Below, in pieces: positions 44,101-59,100 of a DNA stretch of 64,000 bases. Every line of letters starts with the position of its first letter. Position 1 is the first letter of the stretch. The notes under the pieces were generated by a model. It ran no database searches. It was not told the origin of the DNA and saw only the letters and a list, made by a program, of their open reading frames with translations. Origin of the DNA: Heliopora coerulea (Eukaryota > Cnidaria > Anthozoa > Scleralcyonacea > Helioporidae); contig JASJOG010000570.1 of NCBI GenBank assembly GCA_030142905.1, forward strand, positions 5,001 to 69,000, read 5' to 3'. The translations under genes were made by a program, and so were the position numbers.

Positions 44101-47100
44101 ATCCTTCAATGAATTATACTTGAAAATTGTTTATCATTTAGCACGAGAACGAAAATTGACGCAAGTTTGGACTGGCCCTCGTGCTATCTTGCCATTGAAC
44201 AATGACTAACCATTGTTTCATAGCAATTGCATAATGGCCAGTCTTAATCTGAAATGACACGACAAGACTCCGTACCGAAACGGGATGAAAAGAATGTTGA
44301 TGCGTTAATGGAAAACTCTTTATTATTGAAAAAGACGAAAATGGATTTTAAAATGTAATAGATACAAAATAAGTAGCCAAAATGTATGGCATTTACAAGA
44401 CGAGCCGTAGTAAATCCTGCAGTTCGGACGCGAAAATAGTATCTTTCTTATTAGTATATTCTTTTCTTATTCCGAATTAGCGTATTAAGAGGTGAATTTT
44501 ATAAGACATTTAAAAAACTCGCAAAACTCTAGAACACTCGGCTATCGTCTCGTGTTTAAATCCTGATAAAGCACTCCTCCTTGGTTTTTAAATATTACAT
44601 AAAGAAATGAGATGATCTCTGACTGGGCATGAATAAGCTCAATTAATATTACAGTTTGTTACAATTTCAAAAAGCTTTCCTTCCGTTTTGTTTTAACAAC
44701 GGACACTCGCGCGAAAGGTCATTTTCATTTTTCTGTGTGGCAGTGTATTATTTTCAACCATCGGCACCTAGACCTCCAAAATCTTACATGCTACTTAGGA
44801 TTGTAAAGTTTGTTTCTCAGTTTGCAGATGTGAAATTGGCTTTCCTTTGGATATTTTCACATCTGCAGTTTTTATTTCATATGGAAAAGTGGAAAGCTTT
44901 GATGAAGAAATACCTAATTCAAGCAAACTGACGACTTTCCAAGGAAAACCTGGAACATGAAAGATTTGTACTATAAAATGACTTTTGCACGTGAAAGGTT
45001 TCGTTTCCTTTGTGAAATTAATATTTGATTTATAAGTGACAATTTTGTAAGTATATCTAGCTTGTAATTCTTATCTTCTCATGAAAAAGCCCCCTTACCT
45101 GAGATGAAAGTATAGCTCGTCCTCTTATGAATCTGTCCACCAATTGCCTTTCCAATGCTTCCCAATTGTAGTCAACTACCGTTCCTTCACCGACTTTTAA
45201 AGAGTAGTCACAGTGCGCAAGAATCATGGGAAGAAGGTCTTTCTCTGGGTCGTAGGCAACAAGGTGGGCTTTTGTAACATTTGCTAATGGAACTTCGACA
45301 AGACTGTAAGCACAATCAATTTTAGGTCATTAATTTCCATCAAGCCAAGAAAATGAATTACATAGAGATGCTAAAAGTAATTACAATAATATTTCTAAGT
45401 AATCTGCCCTGGCAAATTCACAACCCTTCAGAAGAAGCCAACAATCAGCTTATTTGAAGTTTATTCACCTAAACCTTCTAACTACGAGATGAAATAACTA
45501 TACAGCTCATATCCACATCAATATAGCTCCACCCTACATTATGTACTACATATATTGCACAGCTTTTCTTTCACTTTTAAGATATTGACTAACATTCTAT
45601 CTGCGAATAGTTTAAACTATAAAAGCAATGAAGAAAGACTGACTCTACATTCAGGATTCAAGCTATTCCACAGCTTAGGCCAGACATTTCTCTTACAAAT
45701 TTTACCATTGTATATTAAATTATAGATGGGACAAATACTACGTTTTACTTCATGCATCAAAATAGCTAAATACTTGGAGTCTTTTGTTCGAAATTTTGAG
45801 TACTTCCCCATTGTATGAAAACGTTGAATTTCTTACACATTTTTAACTACTGGTAATTAAGGCGACAATGTAGCAAGAAATCTTGAAGTGCCCAAACTTA
45901 TAGGACAATGTTACCAATGAACAAGGCAAAATCTCCCATCAGCATTGAGTGGCCCCAGAAATAAAATATAGTACGAGGAACTTTATTTCCGTCTTAAAAC
46001 AGAGTTAATAGCGCTGTCTGAATATTTGCTCTATCTGTTAAATCAATTACTAATCATATTATGTCGCATTAACACTTTCAGGCAACGACAGTAAAGTCAT
46101 CACCAAATATCGACTTGAGATTTTCCATGTACATCCTAATTTCAGCAGCCGCCACTCCAAGATTAAGTATTTTTACAATAACATGGTTAGATGTAATTGG
46201 TATTATACTGTTCACAAAAAGCTTTCCACTTGGATGCCGATACACAATATTGGGTTGTCTCCATTTCGAAAATGTAAGGTTGCCTGTTTGATACAATTCC
46301 TTGGTCAAAAATGTTTTTGTTTTTTTGGGGGGTTTTTTCTCTCTTTCAGGAAGATAAAATATTGAAAAAGATGACACCGTTACTTTTCAACCGTTTCATT
46401 ACCAGACGTCTCCACTTGACGAGTAAACTATCAGGCGTTAGCCAGAGTAAAACAGTCGAGTGCATTTATAGCATGCGGCAAACCGGACTAATCGGTAAAG
46501 CGTCTATTCGATGATAATTGCATAATTCTAATGTAATGATATTGGACATTTAATATAATGACTTATAAAAGTCATTTAGAATTCATGACGGAAATACAAA
46601 GGAAAATCATAAACGTGTCATGTCTTTATATGTGATGAAGACACATGTGACTTAATATGTAAAGAAGAAGTTAAGTTTTTCAGCTTTGAAAACATAAATT
46701 CCCAAACTTTCTTCTCTAATTAGCGTATTAACAGTTGAATTTTATAAGGCATTTAAAACAACTTGCAGTATGTGCTTCATTGCCTCTAAAACAGTCGGCT
46801 ATCTCCTCATGTTCTGAATCCCGATAGAGGACTCCTGCTCGGTTTTTAAGTATTACATCCAGTGCCGGATTAAAACCGTGAGGGGCCCGGGGCCAAATTT
46901 TGCGATAGAGCCCATAGACCGTAATTCGTTTGCGACTGTCTACTTTATTAGCACCAGTGCAAGTTTCGCAGAGCATCTTTAACAGATTAACGAGGATATA
47001 TGATTGTAAAAGAACTAGTACTTTAGATATTTTAGAAATATGCAGAAAAATATAACGATATTACCATATGCAATAACTTACAAAATTTCAATACTGTAGA

Positions 47101-50100
47101 CCAGAGAAAGAGTTCAAAACAAAAGCGTCTTTCACTTTGGCTCATGTACGTTACGTTTTGACAAAATTAACAAAGTTAATTTACATATTAGGGCAAGGGA
47201 CAATAATTAACTAAAGTTACTTATGAAGCTTACTCGCATTTTTTCCCTTGAAACGTGGATCGAATTTAATCCCGACTTAAAAATTTTGAAAGAAGAAAAT
47301 GGTTAGGCATACTAAACTCTGCAGGCTTATGGTAATTCGTAGAAGGTTCTTTATTAAATTCAAATTTCTGAAAAATCCTTTCTAAATATCTTTTTAGTCG
47401 CCCAAAGGCCGCGACAGCCACTTAACGACATGTACGGAGCATGATAAATAACACTTCCACGATAAAGCGTCACGCAATATACCGCAGTACTAATCGTGAG
47501 CTAGTGATCAAGTATGAGGTGCAACATCGAAATTAAATTGCTTTATTCTTTAATATTAAAACAAACAAAACGTTGGGTTCCTAAACGTAGAGGGCCGGAG
47601 CAAAGGGCCCCGTTGGCCTTGGTCTTAATCCGCCGCTGATGACACCTTTTCAAGATGAACGCAGAAGCTTTAGACAAAATACATCTTAGAAATGATGACA
47701 AAATACATCTTAGAAATGAAATAAACATTGGAGTTGATGATACATTCTTGAAGTGATAACACAGCTTTGAGTTGACCGCTGGCCCGCAGACTATGAACCA
47801 GTGGTAATTAAGATATTTTTCAAAACACCAGATCCAGACAAACATTGGAAGCTTTCACTTCATGATTTGAACTGTTTTGAAAGTATTACCTATGGAAAAG
47901 TCGAAGAGATGATATGTTTGCAATCGTCACGAAATGAATGTATCTGGTTAATATATAGAATGTCTTTGGTTAATATACGTTCAAAACACGACCACAGCCA
48001 CTGAACGACATATCGACACCCTATATCTCTGATTTGTTTCAAAATTTTCATCATTATTTAAAGGTTTCCAAATGAAGTGACTAAATTAGTTGAACTTTAA
48101 CAGTCAAATGATCGTTTATACTTTGTTCGGTTCATTTGGCAGTCAGGAAATTGGGTGAATTTCAAGAATAATTTTTTCAAAGAATCAATTACAGCAAGTT
48201 AGAAGTGCAGTATATTAAAAGTTAACGATCCCAAAAGATTTAAGAGTATGTCTTTGATTATCTTTTAATAAAATTCTGTTATTTTTAAACCGGCATAAAT
48301 ACACAGCTTTTACGGAAATTTTTAGATTCACGTGGCAGTGACAGTCGGTTCTCCTTAGTAATGCTTTTCCCAAGATGAGGGTAATACTACCTTATGTCAT
48401 TTCAAGTGTACGTATATACCCACTTTCACCACTTTTTCAAACTTACCTATGATTTGCTAAGATTCAACAGGTTTAGTGGACGGAAGGTTGCATAGGGTGA
48501 AGTAGGCCTTCTATACACTGACCTTGTTTAAGACAAAATCGTTGCTATCCCTAATCTATTCAACCCATTCACTACCAAGGCTCCCTTTCACCATTTCAAG
48601 ATTTCATTCTAGGTAATGCTAGGCAAATTTTGAGCTGAGAGAGATATCTGTTAGAGAAAGGGTTGAATCATATCCTAATTAAACATTTCGCTATGAAGGC
48701 GCCCATTAAATTTTATTCTGGAAAACATCAGAGGATTTATTCTTGTCAGCGAGTTGTAAGGTAGTGAAAGTGAGAATGAGTTATTTTGTGAACCTGTTTA
48801 AGACAATACTTCCCAAACACATTAAATTTCCGACTGTGAGAGCTTCAGTAAAAGTATTTCCCGTTCAGAGATTTGTTATGATTGACTTGAACTAATTCCA
48901 AAACAATATTCGGCTTAAAACAAAAATAGGGAAAAGGTATTATATTCTGTTCTCTAGACAGATAACCCTGAAGCCTATAACCTATCCAATGTCATATTCC
49001 CTTTTACCCTAGGTAAGGGGTGGGCGCCTAGCTGGGCTGAGATGTTGCTACAAATTGAAATTCTTTATAAAGTTGTGGAACATAATAAGGACAAAAAACC
49101 AATACCAGCCGACAGTTTGAAAAAATATAAAACAAAACATAATCCGAAGATCAGCATCTTGAGAAATCCAAGATATGGATTGAAACAAGACGAGAAATGA
49201 GTTTTTTGTAATAAAATCGAAATATCACAAACTCATTTCTCGTCTTGTTTCAATCCATATCTTGGATTTCTCAAGATGCTGATCTTCGAATTATGTTTTG
49301 TTTTAAATAATAAGGACTTTAAATAAAGTTTTAAATTGAAGAAAGATTTCAAGTTCAATTATTGGATTTAAAAAAAAACTTATAAAAATCAGCGAAAGTT
49401 TCGAATACATGGTCTCATATGGTATGGCTTCGTTGTCTTGTTTTAGAATAGGCAAATAATTTAAAATTCAATAGGTACTATCGAACTCGAAGGTTAACCC
49501 ACTACATAAAGAAACCACGATCTTGGTAAGCATGTCAACCAGTTCCGTGTATACCGGTTTACACATCACACTCGTAGGTCCTTCTTGCCTTACCTACTTG
49601 CATCTCCAAGGAGATTTCTACAGCGTCGGACAAAATCGTTATGAAGATTTACCAGAAAGCTTGTTAGACCTAGTGCGCAAATTCCGTGTCCAGAAATGTT
49701 CGGTAACAACATAGAGATCGGGGTTTGGTTGTTCACTTCTAAAGTACAGAATTCACTTGGTAATGACAGTCGACCTGCAAAGAAATTATACTCGTGCACG
49801 TTATTTCAAAAAGCCATATTTTGTTAATTTATAAAACAAAAATTTTGCAGTAAAAGCCACAGCATTTACTGCTTCACATTCTAGACATCTTAAAAAGAAG
49901 AGCGAAACTTCACAACTACTCTAAAGTTAGGGTCGGAGTAGTCAAACGAGCTTCGAAATAGCTGGGCTACGGATGACAATTAAAATGGAATCGATTGGCA
50001 GCTTATGTTGCAGGTAAGTCGGGACATTCTACTACCAACGGCTTTTGGGACGCATTTTTTAATCGGAGCTCTCTGTCTGATTGAACTTTATTAAGTTTGT

Positions 50101-53100
50101 GTTATTAGATCACCCTCGCTGACAGTATACATCTCAGTTTGCTAACAAAATCTTTCTTGTTTGTATTAAGTTTTACCCCTTTGTCAAGGCTTCCTGATAT
50201 AATTTCCAATCCGCGGAAGCTTTGAAAATATACTGCACAAGTATCTGGTTCAATTCTTGCTTACTTTTTTCCCTTTGGTTAGAAAAGCTCTCAACTCTTA
50301 AAAGTTAAGTTTCATGCAAACAGTTCTTCTGGACGCAACTCAAATATTAATAGCGCTTCACCGAGGTACCAATAAGTTTCAAACCTAAATTTTGAAAGAG
50401 TGTACGAAGTGATCAGGCAAGGTTTACTGGATTAAGAAAGTACAAACTAATGTGATGAATCATTGACTAATTGGTAGATTCAATCTAAACGACAAGTTAT
50501 TCCTTTGGAATGGAAGGAATGGAATATCAAGTTATGGGATGAAAATATGTCAAAACGAGTAATGTTTACACAGTTGGAGGGTTAAAGTATGAGTTTACCA
50601 TTTTCGGTTAAGGAGGAACGAACTATTTTCCAAGCGATTCGAAATATCTTGACCAGTTCATCAAATTGTCTCTTCAATTGAGACCCTGAAATGACAAAGC
50701 AAGCAGATGTCGAGGGTCACAAGGTAGAAAAATGACAGTGACATACGTACCAAAAATCGCAATAATGATACGAATACAAGAAAACAACGACCTCGTGTGT
50801 AAAAAGCCAGAAAATATCAAAGTAGCGTGTAACAACGGTGACAACAGTGATTAGAATAGGAGAAAATAATGACCTCTCTTCAGAAGGTTTCCTAAAGTGT
50901 ATTTGTCAGCTTCATCTCGATCTAAACGCCGATGAAACTTTTCCGAGAGCTGGCGTTGTAGCTTAAGAATGTCTGGAAGATACTGCAGTGCACGAAGATG
51001 ATGTTCCTACAACGTAATATAATAACAGATTAATAAAGCGTGAGTGAACTGACACAAAGTGTGTTTTTTTGTGTGTTCTGAACAACAGGTCACATGGGAT
51101 ATCGTTTGGCTATTTGCCAAAAGTAGTGATGAATTGAAAATAAGAGTTCCGGTATTTTGGCTTTACTAATTTTCACTTCACCTATTACTTCACTCCACCA
51201 AATTGTACTGTGTTACCTCAAATATAGATAATACTTACATTCGAGCAATCAGCTAAGACTACATAGCCATATAACTAAAGAAAATTTAACGAATAAACAT
51301 ACTATACTAGAGATACTTTCAGCCTCGTTCAGGGAATGAAGCCTGGATAGGAGGTATAGGAATTAAAATAGAGAACTAAAAATTAAAAAAAGGCCGCCCC
51401 ATGACTGAATCCTGTCTGTTTAAAAACCAGACCATATTAATTTATGAACCACTGAGACCGCGTTTAAATAATTTACGATAAATATTTTGCACCTACGTGG
51501 TGCAACATGTAAGTTCTGAAAGTGCAATCACTGCCACACGAAGCTTATCCTTCTTGTTTACCATGGATGTTCACAATTTACTACATACAAAACTCAAAAA
51601 TATGAGCGTTTCAATACCACTGATTACTGTGAAACCACAGGGTTACGTTGCTTAACTAAAACTCAGCCGTAATTGTTTATGTGACAACTGGCCCATTTAA
51701 AACATATTTAGGTAAGAAAAACACATTAGTCAGAAACCTCACTCTGACACTCTTCTTAATGGCTGTAACGTTCAAATACTTCTTCATTTGTCCATAGACT
51801 CAGGAAATACTTGCCAGTAACAGTTAACTAATGAAGCACTTACACAGTCAAAACTTGACCATCGCTATACTGTTTGGTAATGTGCTGTAAATGAGGTGTT
51901 CTAATTCAGTTGTAAACAATCCAGAATGAAGTTGCTAGATGTATTTCTTGGCTATTGAAAAGAAGATCTATCCACAAAAGATCTTCAAACTGATCACTTC
52001 ACATAAAGTGTTGATGAACCAAGTACCATTTATAACCATTTGAATCCATTTTAAATTAAACTGGGATATCATACAAGACTCATGTCATGGTGTAAGAGGA
52101 AAACAGTTTTAGAGAGGGAAGGCAGAACAACAGCCATCGAAAGTTGAAACAATTTTGAGATTGATACCTAGAGTACCTCCTCTAAGTATTTGTTTAAAAC
52201 AGCTCTTCCTTCGCAACTTATCTGGTTTTTTTTAACTACTGTGGAAACTACCGACCTATTTCAGCAATTTCGGCTGTTGCCAAAGCTTTCGAAAAAATTG
52301 TCTACGGACAAATAATTTTCTAACTAGACGCGAATAATTGCGGAAACTACTGAGTATTTTGATCGAATACAGAACAACGGTAACTCCGAAAAGTGAAAAC
52401 ATAATTATTGCGATTCTACGTTTCGACTAGAAATACGTGTACGCAACAAACCCTCGCCCACCCTTCCAATACATCTCTCGAGAATCCAAGCAACATTGAA
52501 AAGTTTTCAAAATTGTCAAAAAGACAAATCGTCAACTGGTCACACATGGTTAACCGCAAACAAGTTGACCTTCAACCAGGAAAAGACTGAATACATGATT
52601 ATCGGCTCACGACAAACACTGGATTCCCTCTCGGTCAACGCCAATACAACAATTGGAGATGAGCAAATAACACGTGTTCGAACTTAAAATGTCTTGGGGA
52701 TTATTGTTGATGAACAGCTAAAATGGCACGTACATAATGACAAACAAAGTAAAACAATCTCATCACGCAATGGGCTATTAAGACGGGCCAGAAATTTCAT
52801 TACGCAAGATGTATTACTAACAATTTATAACTCACTTGTGTTGCCATACTTTAATTATTGCTCAACTGTATGGCATAACTTTAGCAGCGATCATATTGAT
52901 AAATTATATAAGGTGTAGAAAAGGGTTGCCAGTGTGATAGCAAGATCGACCTACGATATACCATCTACCCAAAATTTTCAAAATTTGCACTAGAGACCTG
53001 TAAACGAAATTCTAAGCGACCGAGATGTAATTATGACCTTCAAAACACTTATGGGATTATTACTAAATTACTTAATGCATTTATTCAACGTAAGCAATAA

Positions 53101-56100
53101 CAATAGCTACCAACTGCGTAGCAACAATCGAAATCTTTGGTTGCCTAGGCCAAGAACCAACTTAGTGATTTGGAATAACCTACCAGATAATGTGCTCGAC
53201 AAATATCTAACAAAAAAGATTTCTGTCGATTTCTTCAAACTAACGTTAAAATATATTAGCTTTTAATTAGCTGTAGTAATAATATTAGTAATTAATAACC
53301 CATTGTGTAAATATAGTTATACTTGTAAACCGTATATATTGTAAAAAGTAGTACTTAGTTGTTTTGTCTTTCATCGACTTCCTAAAACGTAATGACTTTC
53401 ATATTATTTTCAAAACACGGCCCTTTGAAAATCAGACTTATCTGAAAGGCTACCGTGTGTAACGAAATTTAAAAGTGGTAAATAGCAATAGTAATGGTTC
53501 CATTTTGCCTATAAGATGTTTTTAAATGTCGAGAAAAATTAATACACGAACCTTCTCGATGAATTCTTTAAGAACTTCACAAACCGGTGGTGAGGCAGTG
53601 CATTCGGACGAAAATTCGCGGAATTTGACGATTAAATGGTCGACGCTCACTCTTGTTCGATATCGCCACAATGCTGGGCACATAGGATCAAGGCTTTCTA
53701 TGGTATCATAGTTTGGACTATCTAACTCATACAACTGCCTCATCAACAGGTTATTTCCTATAAAAAAAAAATGAACAGTAAGGAAAAATCGCAGTTTAAA
53801 CCTCCTCAGAGAACAATGAAATCCGACGTGATCATGCTTTTTCACTGCAATATATATATTTCCCGGCTTTGTATAAAATCTAAAAGAAATCTAAAATAAA
53901 TTCGAGTACAAGCTGTTTTTATTCGTAGTCAGATTTTGCATGAAAACCAATTCATATCGCCAGTTGGTGAATCCTTAAACGAATGAGCCATTTTTCAATG
54001 ACAGGAGGGAAAGTTAGATAGATCCCACTAATTTCAATAGTATTAGTCTCCAAATTTGATGTGAGTGATGTGTGCACCAGGTTTAGTACGAAAGTATGTA
54101 GTGATGCTCTAACAAATCGGTTTCCACTGTCACTACAGTACTAAGCTTTGACGTTACTATCCAAAAACCTGTGTTTTTTCATGTTTTTAGTGGTTGTTCT
54201 ATGACACGATGTTTGAGCTAAATGAGATTATCAAATATTGTCATTGTAAAGCACGTTTATTATTTTTAGTTCGTTTCCATGGTTACCAGGATCGAAAATG
54301 ACGACGAAATTTTTCAGAACATCTGATGTTTATTCTTCCCCCATTATTTTGACTTATTTTCTTCATTTTTCTGGACTAGGCATCTCGTTGCATGCAAAAC
54401 TCACGAAAAACACTCCATAACAAATTCTAATCGAAAAATAGGTAGAATTTTACAAGAAAAAATACAGACTCTAACATCGGCGTAGCCATTCTGCATATCA
54501 TCATTCCTTTTGTTTTGAAAAACACCACTGACCAGGAGAACTATCAGAAAAGGCAGTGGTATTAAATCCAGTTTTGATTTCATGTTATCAATTCTGCTCT
54601 CACAAGAAGAATAAAGTTAATATTCGAAAAAAACCAGTTGCAAGTTCAACTTCCAGAATATTTTTAGAAAGATCTGAAAGAAGCAATGGCCCCAAAACTG
54701 CATTAGAAAATGTCTAACTTCATTAATGACAAACAGCTAAGAAAACGTTTTGGAAGACAAATTATAGATGTTGGGTAAGAAATTCAAAAAACGATCACAT
54801 AATCGTCTCAACTCTCCCAGTACTTTTAAATAGCTAGACTATAAGAGATATTTCAGAACTAAATTGCAAACGAGAGGTATGTTATATTCTGTCAATTATC
54901 GTTGTTCAGAACGTTACAACAAAATGACATCTGGAATTAAAAGGATTACGACAGCATGAATAAGCCTATCGCAACCATGAAAACTAGAACATGAGATTCC
55001 GAAATTAATGAGATCGCATGTTATTTATCAATACACGTGTCGATGCTGCGGAGCATCGTATATAGGGCAAACTCGACGCCTTCTACACACACGCATCTCT
55101 GAACACCTAGGAATCTCGCCTTTAACGGGGAAGAAAAGATCTTACACTAGCCTGTCTAGCATCTTTTCTCACACCAAAGCTTCTCATCACACCATCTCCG
55201 CCGATGACTTTTCTATTATTTCGTCCGGTAACTCGCCCATTGAGTTACTCATTCGGGAGAGTTTACTCATTGATAAATTTAAGCCTGTCCTTAATGAAAA
55301 CATCAGGTCTGTTCCGCTCGCCTTATTTTAATTAGTCTTCTCTCCTTCCCCTCTTCCTCTTCTACATTTCTTACACCTTTTCTCCTCTCTCATTGGCTAA
55401 TTAATTTCCACACCTTGTAAATATCGTATTTATAACCTTACCTTATCCATCATCCATGTTACTTTGAAAATGTTGCGCGTTAGCAACGAAACGTCAGTAA
55501 AGCTTGTCTAAACTAACATGTTTTGTTATTTGTCGTGTTTTATCCTGTTATGGCTATGCACATTCGAATTTTAAGCTGGGCATTAATATTCATCCTACGA
55601 CTACGATTCCCGCCTGGTAAATCCTTGGTCAATGAGATTAACTGCTTAGCTTACTAGCTTACTGCCTAGCCACAGGTTTGATTTAACATGACAAAACGAA
55701 GCTTCACTAGCCAAACTTACAGAAGAGATATGAATAAATAAGAACATGTGTGATAATAATACTTCCTTAGACGCCTGCATAATCAATTTTTATTGTTTAA
55801 CTATCTATATAAGTCTGATACCGATGGAAAGTAATTAACATATTTCTATTTTTTAGCAGAATTAAACACTGCAAACAATATCTCTGTAATAAAAAGCATT
55901 ATTAACTGAAACATTTATAATAATTTATAAATCATAAACACCCTCAACATGTCAGATTCTTTGTTATATTCCATTGCTTACAACCGTTCCATAAAACTAA
56001 TAACATTTTTACTAAAAAACGGAACGATTTTGCAACGATTCTGTACTTTACTTAAGCAGTTTCAAAGGAAAGCCGTTAAACGAAGTTTACTTCGCAATTT

Positions 56101-59100
56101 CATATTAACATAGAATTGTACAGTAAAGAATTGTTACTCAAGTTTGGCTTGTTGGCTACCTTTTTCTGGAGCCCTGAAATGATCAAAACTTACGAATGGA
56201 TGCGATTGAAATATCAAGAGGAAAACGTACGTAACCTTAGGTTAAAAATCAAAGCCCAGCAAAATATAAAGAATATAGGAATCGTAAAATAAAATTTAAT
56301 TGAGATCTAAATAATAGCCATTAGTCGGATATTATATGCATTAAGTATCAAGTGTCATAAAGAATTCATGTAATACTATCTTGCGAACTATTACCTAAAT
56401 GGAATTTTTCTGGGTGGTGATCATCCTGTGCTTCTTCAACGCCCTCCCCTCCTCAACATGTCAGGTGGGAAGCAGGTGAGATGCAATGCATAACGCCACG
56501 TAAACTTTCTGTAATATGGTTATAATACAACGATTTCCACATTTTTGGACTTCGTGCACAAACTGTTTTGAATAGGATTTCAGAGGTCATGCCGCATAGA
56601 AGAAACGAACAGTATTTTTGGGTTTTGTTTCTCGTTCAATCGAGCCTTCTATGGCATTTGGTCATCCGTAAATTTCTAATTTTGTCTTAATTCGAAGAAC
56701 TTGTCTATACTTATTGTTTTAAACTGAAGAACTACACTTTTTGTTCTATAGAGAGCTTGGCTTGAGAAGAAGGTTCCAGATACAAGATATCAATATGGAT
56801 ACAGAGATCTAAGTATAGCAAACATAGGCAATGGGAAACAAACAAACAAACAAACAAAAAAACCAAAAACAAACAAAATGACGGTCTGACTGACAAAGTA
56901 GAAGACATGGTCAGAAAAAATACTAATTTTTTAGAAGAGTAGCATTCTATTTGTGACAAGAAGTCTATTACTGAACATATAAAGCTCTCTAATGTGCCTA
57001 GCGTATTAGCCAACCTCAATAGTTGTTTCTATATAAATTTTTGTACCTTTCAATTGACACACATAACGAAACCATTTTACAAAGTTCTTTGACTGAAGAT
57101 TACAGTATCGTAACCGAAACATGTTTTGCATAAATTTTAGTATTTGTTCTCTGGGTTAATGTGTCAACGCTCTAGACGACTGAACTATGGGGACGCCCGG
57201 CAAGAACAGTCAATAATAGCCCTCATATTCGTCGTGTAACTTTTCTACAGCAGTAATTCGGCCTAATTCGAATTTAGTCCTCTTAGACCTAAACTGGCAC
57301 TGCTGACGAACAACCTACATCATATGCTTAAACGTCGTTCAAATATGAACCATCAAATTTACAGTAAATGGAAAAAAGTAGTTAAAATGCAAAGCTTTTA
57401 TGGAGTCATAAAGGCATTTTGTCATTAACAGTATTACTCTCATTGTAACAACCCTTCGACGAATTTGTCAATTCCAATGGAAGCCAAATAGAACAGTCTA
57501 TATCATATATGAGAGAAGTGGAAGCCAGTCATATTGGTATATATTATTTACTCATTCCGTGCTGTCATTTTACTCACCAAGTCTTTCATCTCGTACCATA
57601 CGTCCGAAGGTATCTTGAATTAACTGGGAGAGGCTCTGCAAAAAAAGAGAAGGAATACGTTACGTCCTAGCTCTTACCTTACTTTCATTTTGAGATTTGT
57701 TTCACCAGAAGCTCGTAAATGTAATAGACTATTTTGTCAAAGTTGCACAAGTATCAATTTCCACGGGCCACACATAAAATGATGGTGGATAATAAAAGAC
57801 AATCGGTTACCGACGATATTAGAAATATTTTCGTCAAATTTTTCATACTTTACGTCACGTTTTGAGGTATGTATCTTGCAAATAATTCGTACGTGAATTT
57901 GAAAAATGCTCTAAACTTAAAACTTACTGAGAATACTTCAGTTAAAAAGGCCGGCACAAAAACGTTCTCCCATGCTGCTCTGTATTCTTTACGCGAAAGA
58001 GTTTCATCAAATGTAACATTACCTACATGATGAAATCAAAAATACATGTGAACCAGGACTTTTTAGAGGATACATCACTAAACGCGTGCTTGTATATACA
58101 AACGTCAAAAACGATAACATAAAACCCCCCAGAAATAACAAATGTACAACCAGCAACAATAGTTCCAACGGCAAACCTGGCACTGTTGGTTCTTGTTTAT
58201 TTATCATAGCTGTTAACACAAGGTGAATAATTTGCATAGCTTCGTCTTCATTATACGCAGTACTTTTTGCTAAGCAACCAATGTCGTGTATAAGGTGAGC
58301 CCACAAAAACTGAATGACATTCGCCACTGGAGGTTTGATGATCTGACTCACGCTAGTCTAAAAATGAAACAAAAACAAAAAATACTTGCAAAGCAGCCAG
58401 TATTAAACCTCGACGTGTTTAACTGGCACTTGATCGCATTCAACTCAGCAAAACGGCTTAACGTCCTTAGTTCTAGTGCTTGTAAAGGTATCGGTCTTGT
58501 TTAGCCATGGATTGTAGTGTGGTTTCAAGTGCAGGAAAAAAAAAAATAAGCATGAGTGAATTTGCCGAACATAACAGGAATAGCACGAGCGAGAAGAACG
58601 AATACTATAGGAGGTCTTTGAAAAACTCACGAGGGCGTGTTTTTTCCAAATTGAACGAGAAATCATGCTATTTTCATTTATTAATATACATGAAGAAAAT
58701 AATAAAGTCAAAAAAAGTAATTTAGTGCCGAAAAAAGGTAACTCGGTGAAAATTACAGTTACCTTTCTTCTGCACTTTGTCATCTTGATATTGCACTGCT
58801 CTCCATTAATCTTTTTCATGTATATTACTATGCGTCTTAAAGGAGCATTCCACATTTACTATCAGTTAATAAGATTTATTTGTAGTAAATTTTCTGAAAA
58901 ATTCCAAGCGCATTACTTAATGCGCCGTCGTTATCGAGTCAAAACTGATGCATATAAGAAATTACGATTGTTTAAATTGGAATTAATTTAATCTTTTTTC
59001 TAAGCTCAATGTTTTTATTTTAAATTAAGCACCCACGTCTAACTTTTGTATAATGTTTAAAAAAAAACACACTAAATTAAAGCGTTATGAAACGATTTTA

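Larger units (their letters stand above)
43183..45098 (-). other. RNF213-like intron 11
   Basis: 1.9 kb. Contains the ATGCATAC-rich minisatellite (43610-43860) and one copy of a dispersed repeat (44470-44600). ORFs over the minisatellite and antisense to exon 12 are shadows. Confidence 0.7.
45304..49593 (-). other. RNF213-like intron 10
   Basis: 4.3 kb. Contains a motif copy (46405), a dispersed repeat (46715-46857), a hAT-like element (46860-47638), a PLE end hairpin (49128-49305) and an unidentified ORF (46078-46377). ORFs at 45617-45811 and 47543-48004 are featureless. Confidence 0.7.
51007..53551 (-). other. RNF213-like intron 7
   Basis: 2.5 kb. Largely filled by relics of LINE-type retrotransposons on the plus strand (51830-52200 and 52238-53266). 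Confidence 0.7.
53758..57577 (-). other. RNF213-like intron 6
   Basis: 3.8 kb. Contains a PLE 3' fragment (55008-55540) and an AAAC microsatellite; otherwise nothing recognised. A run of AT-rich sequence at 55700-56500 is featureless. Confidence 0.7.

Noticed and set aside
58445..58991. Overlapping ORFs on both strands in RNF213-like intron 3
   Set aside because: AT-rich, no splice signals in phase, no family features.
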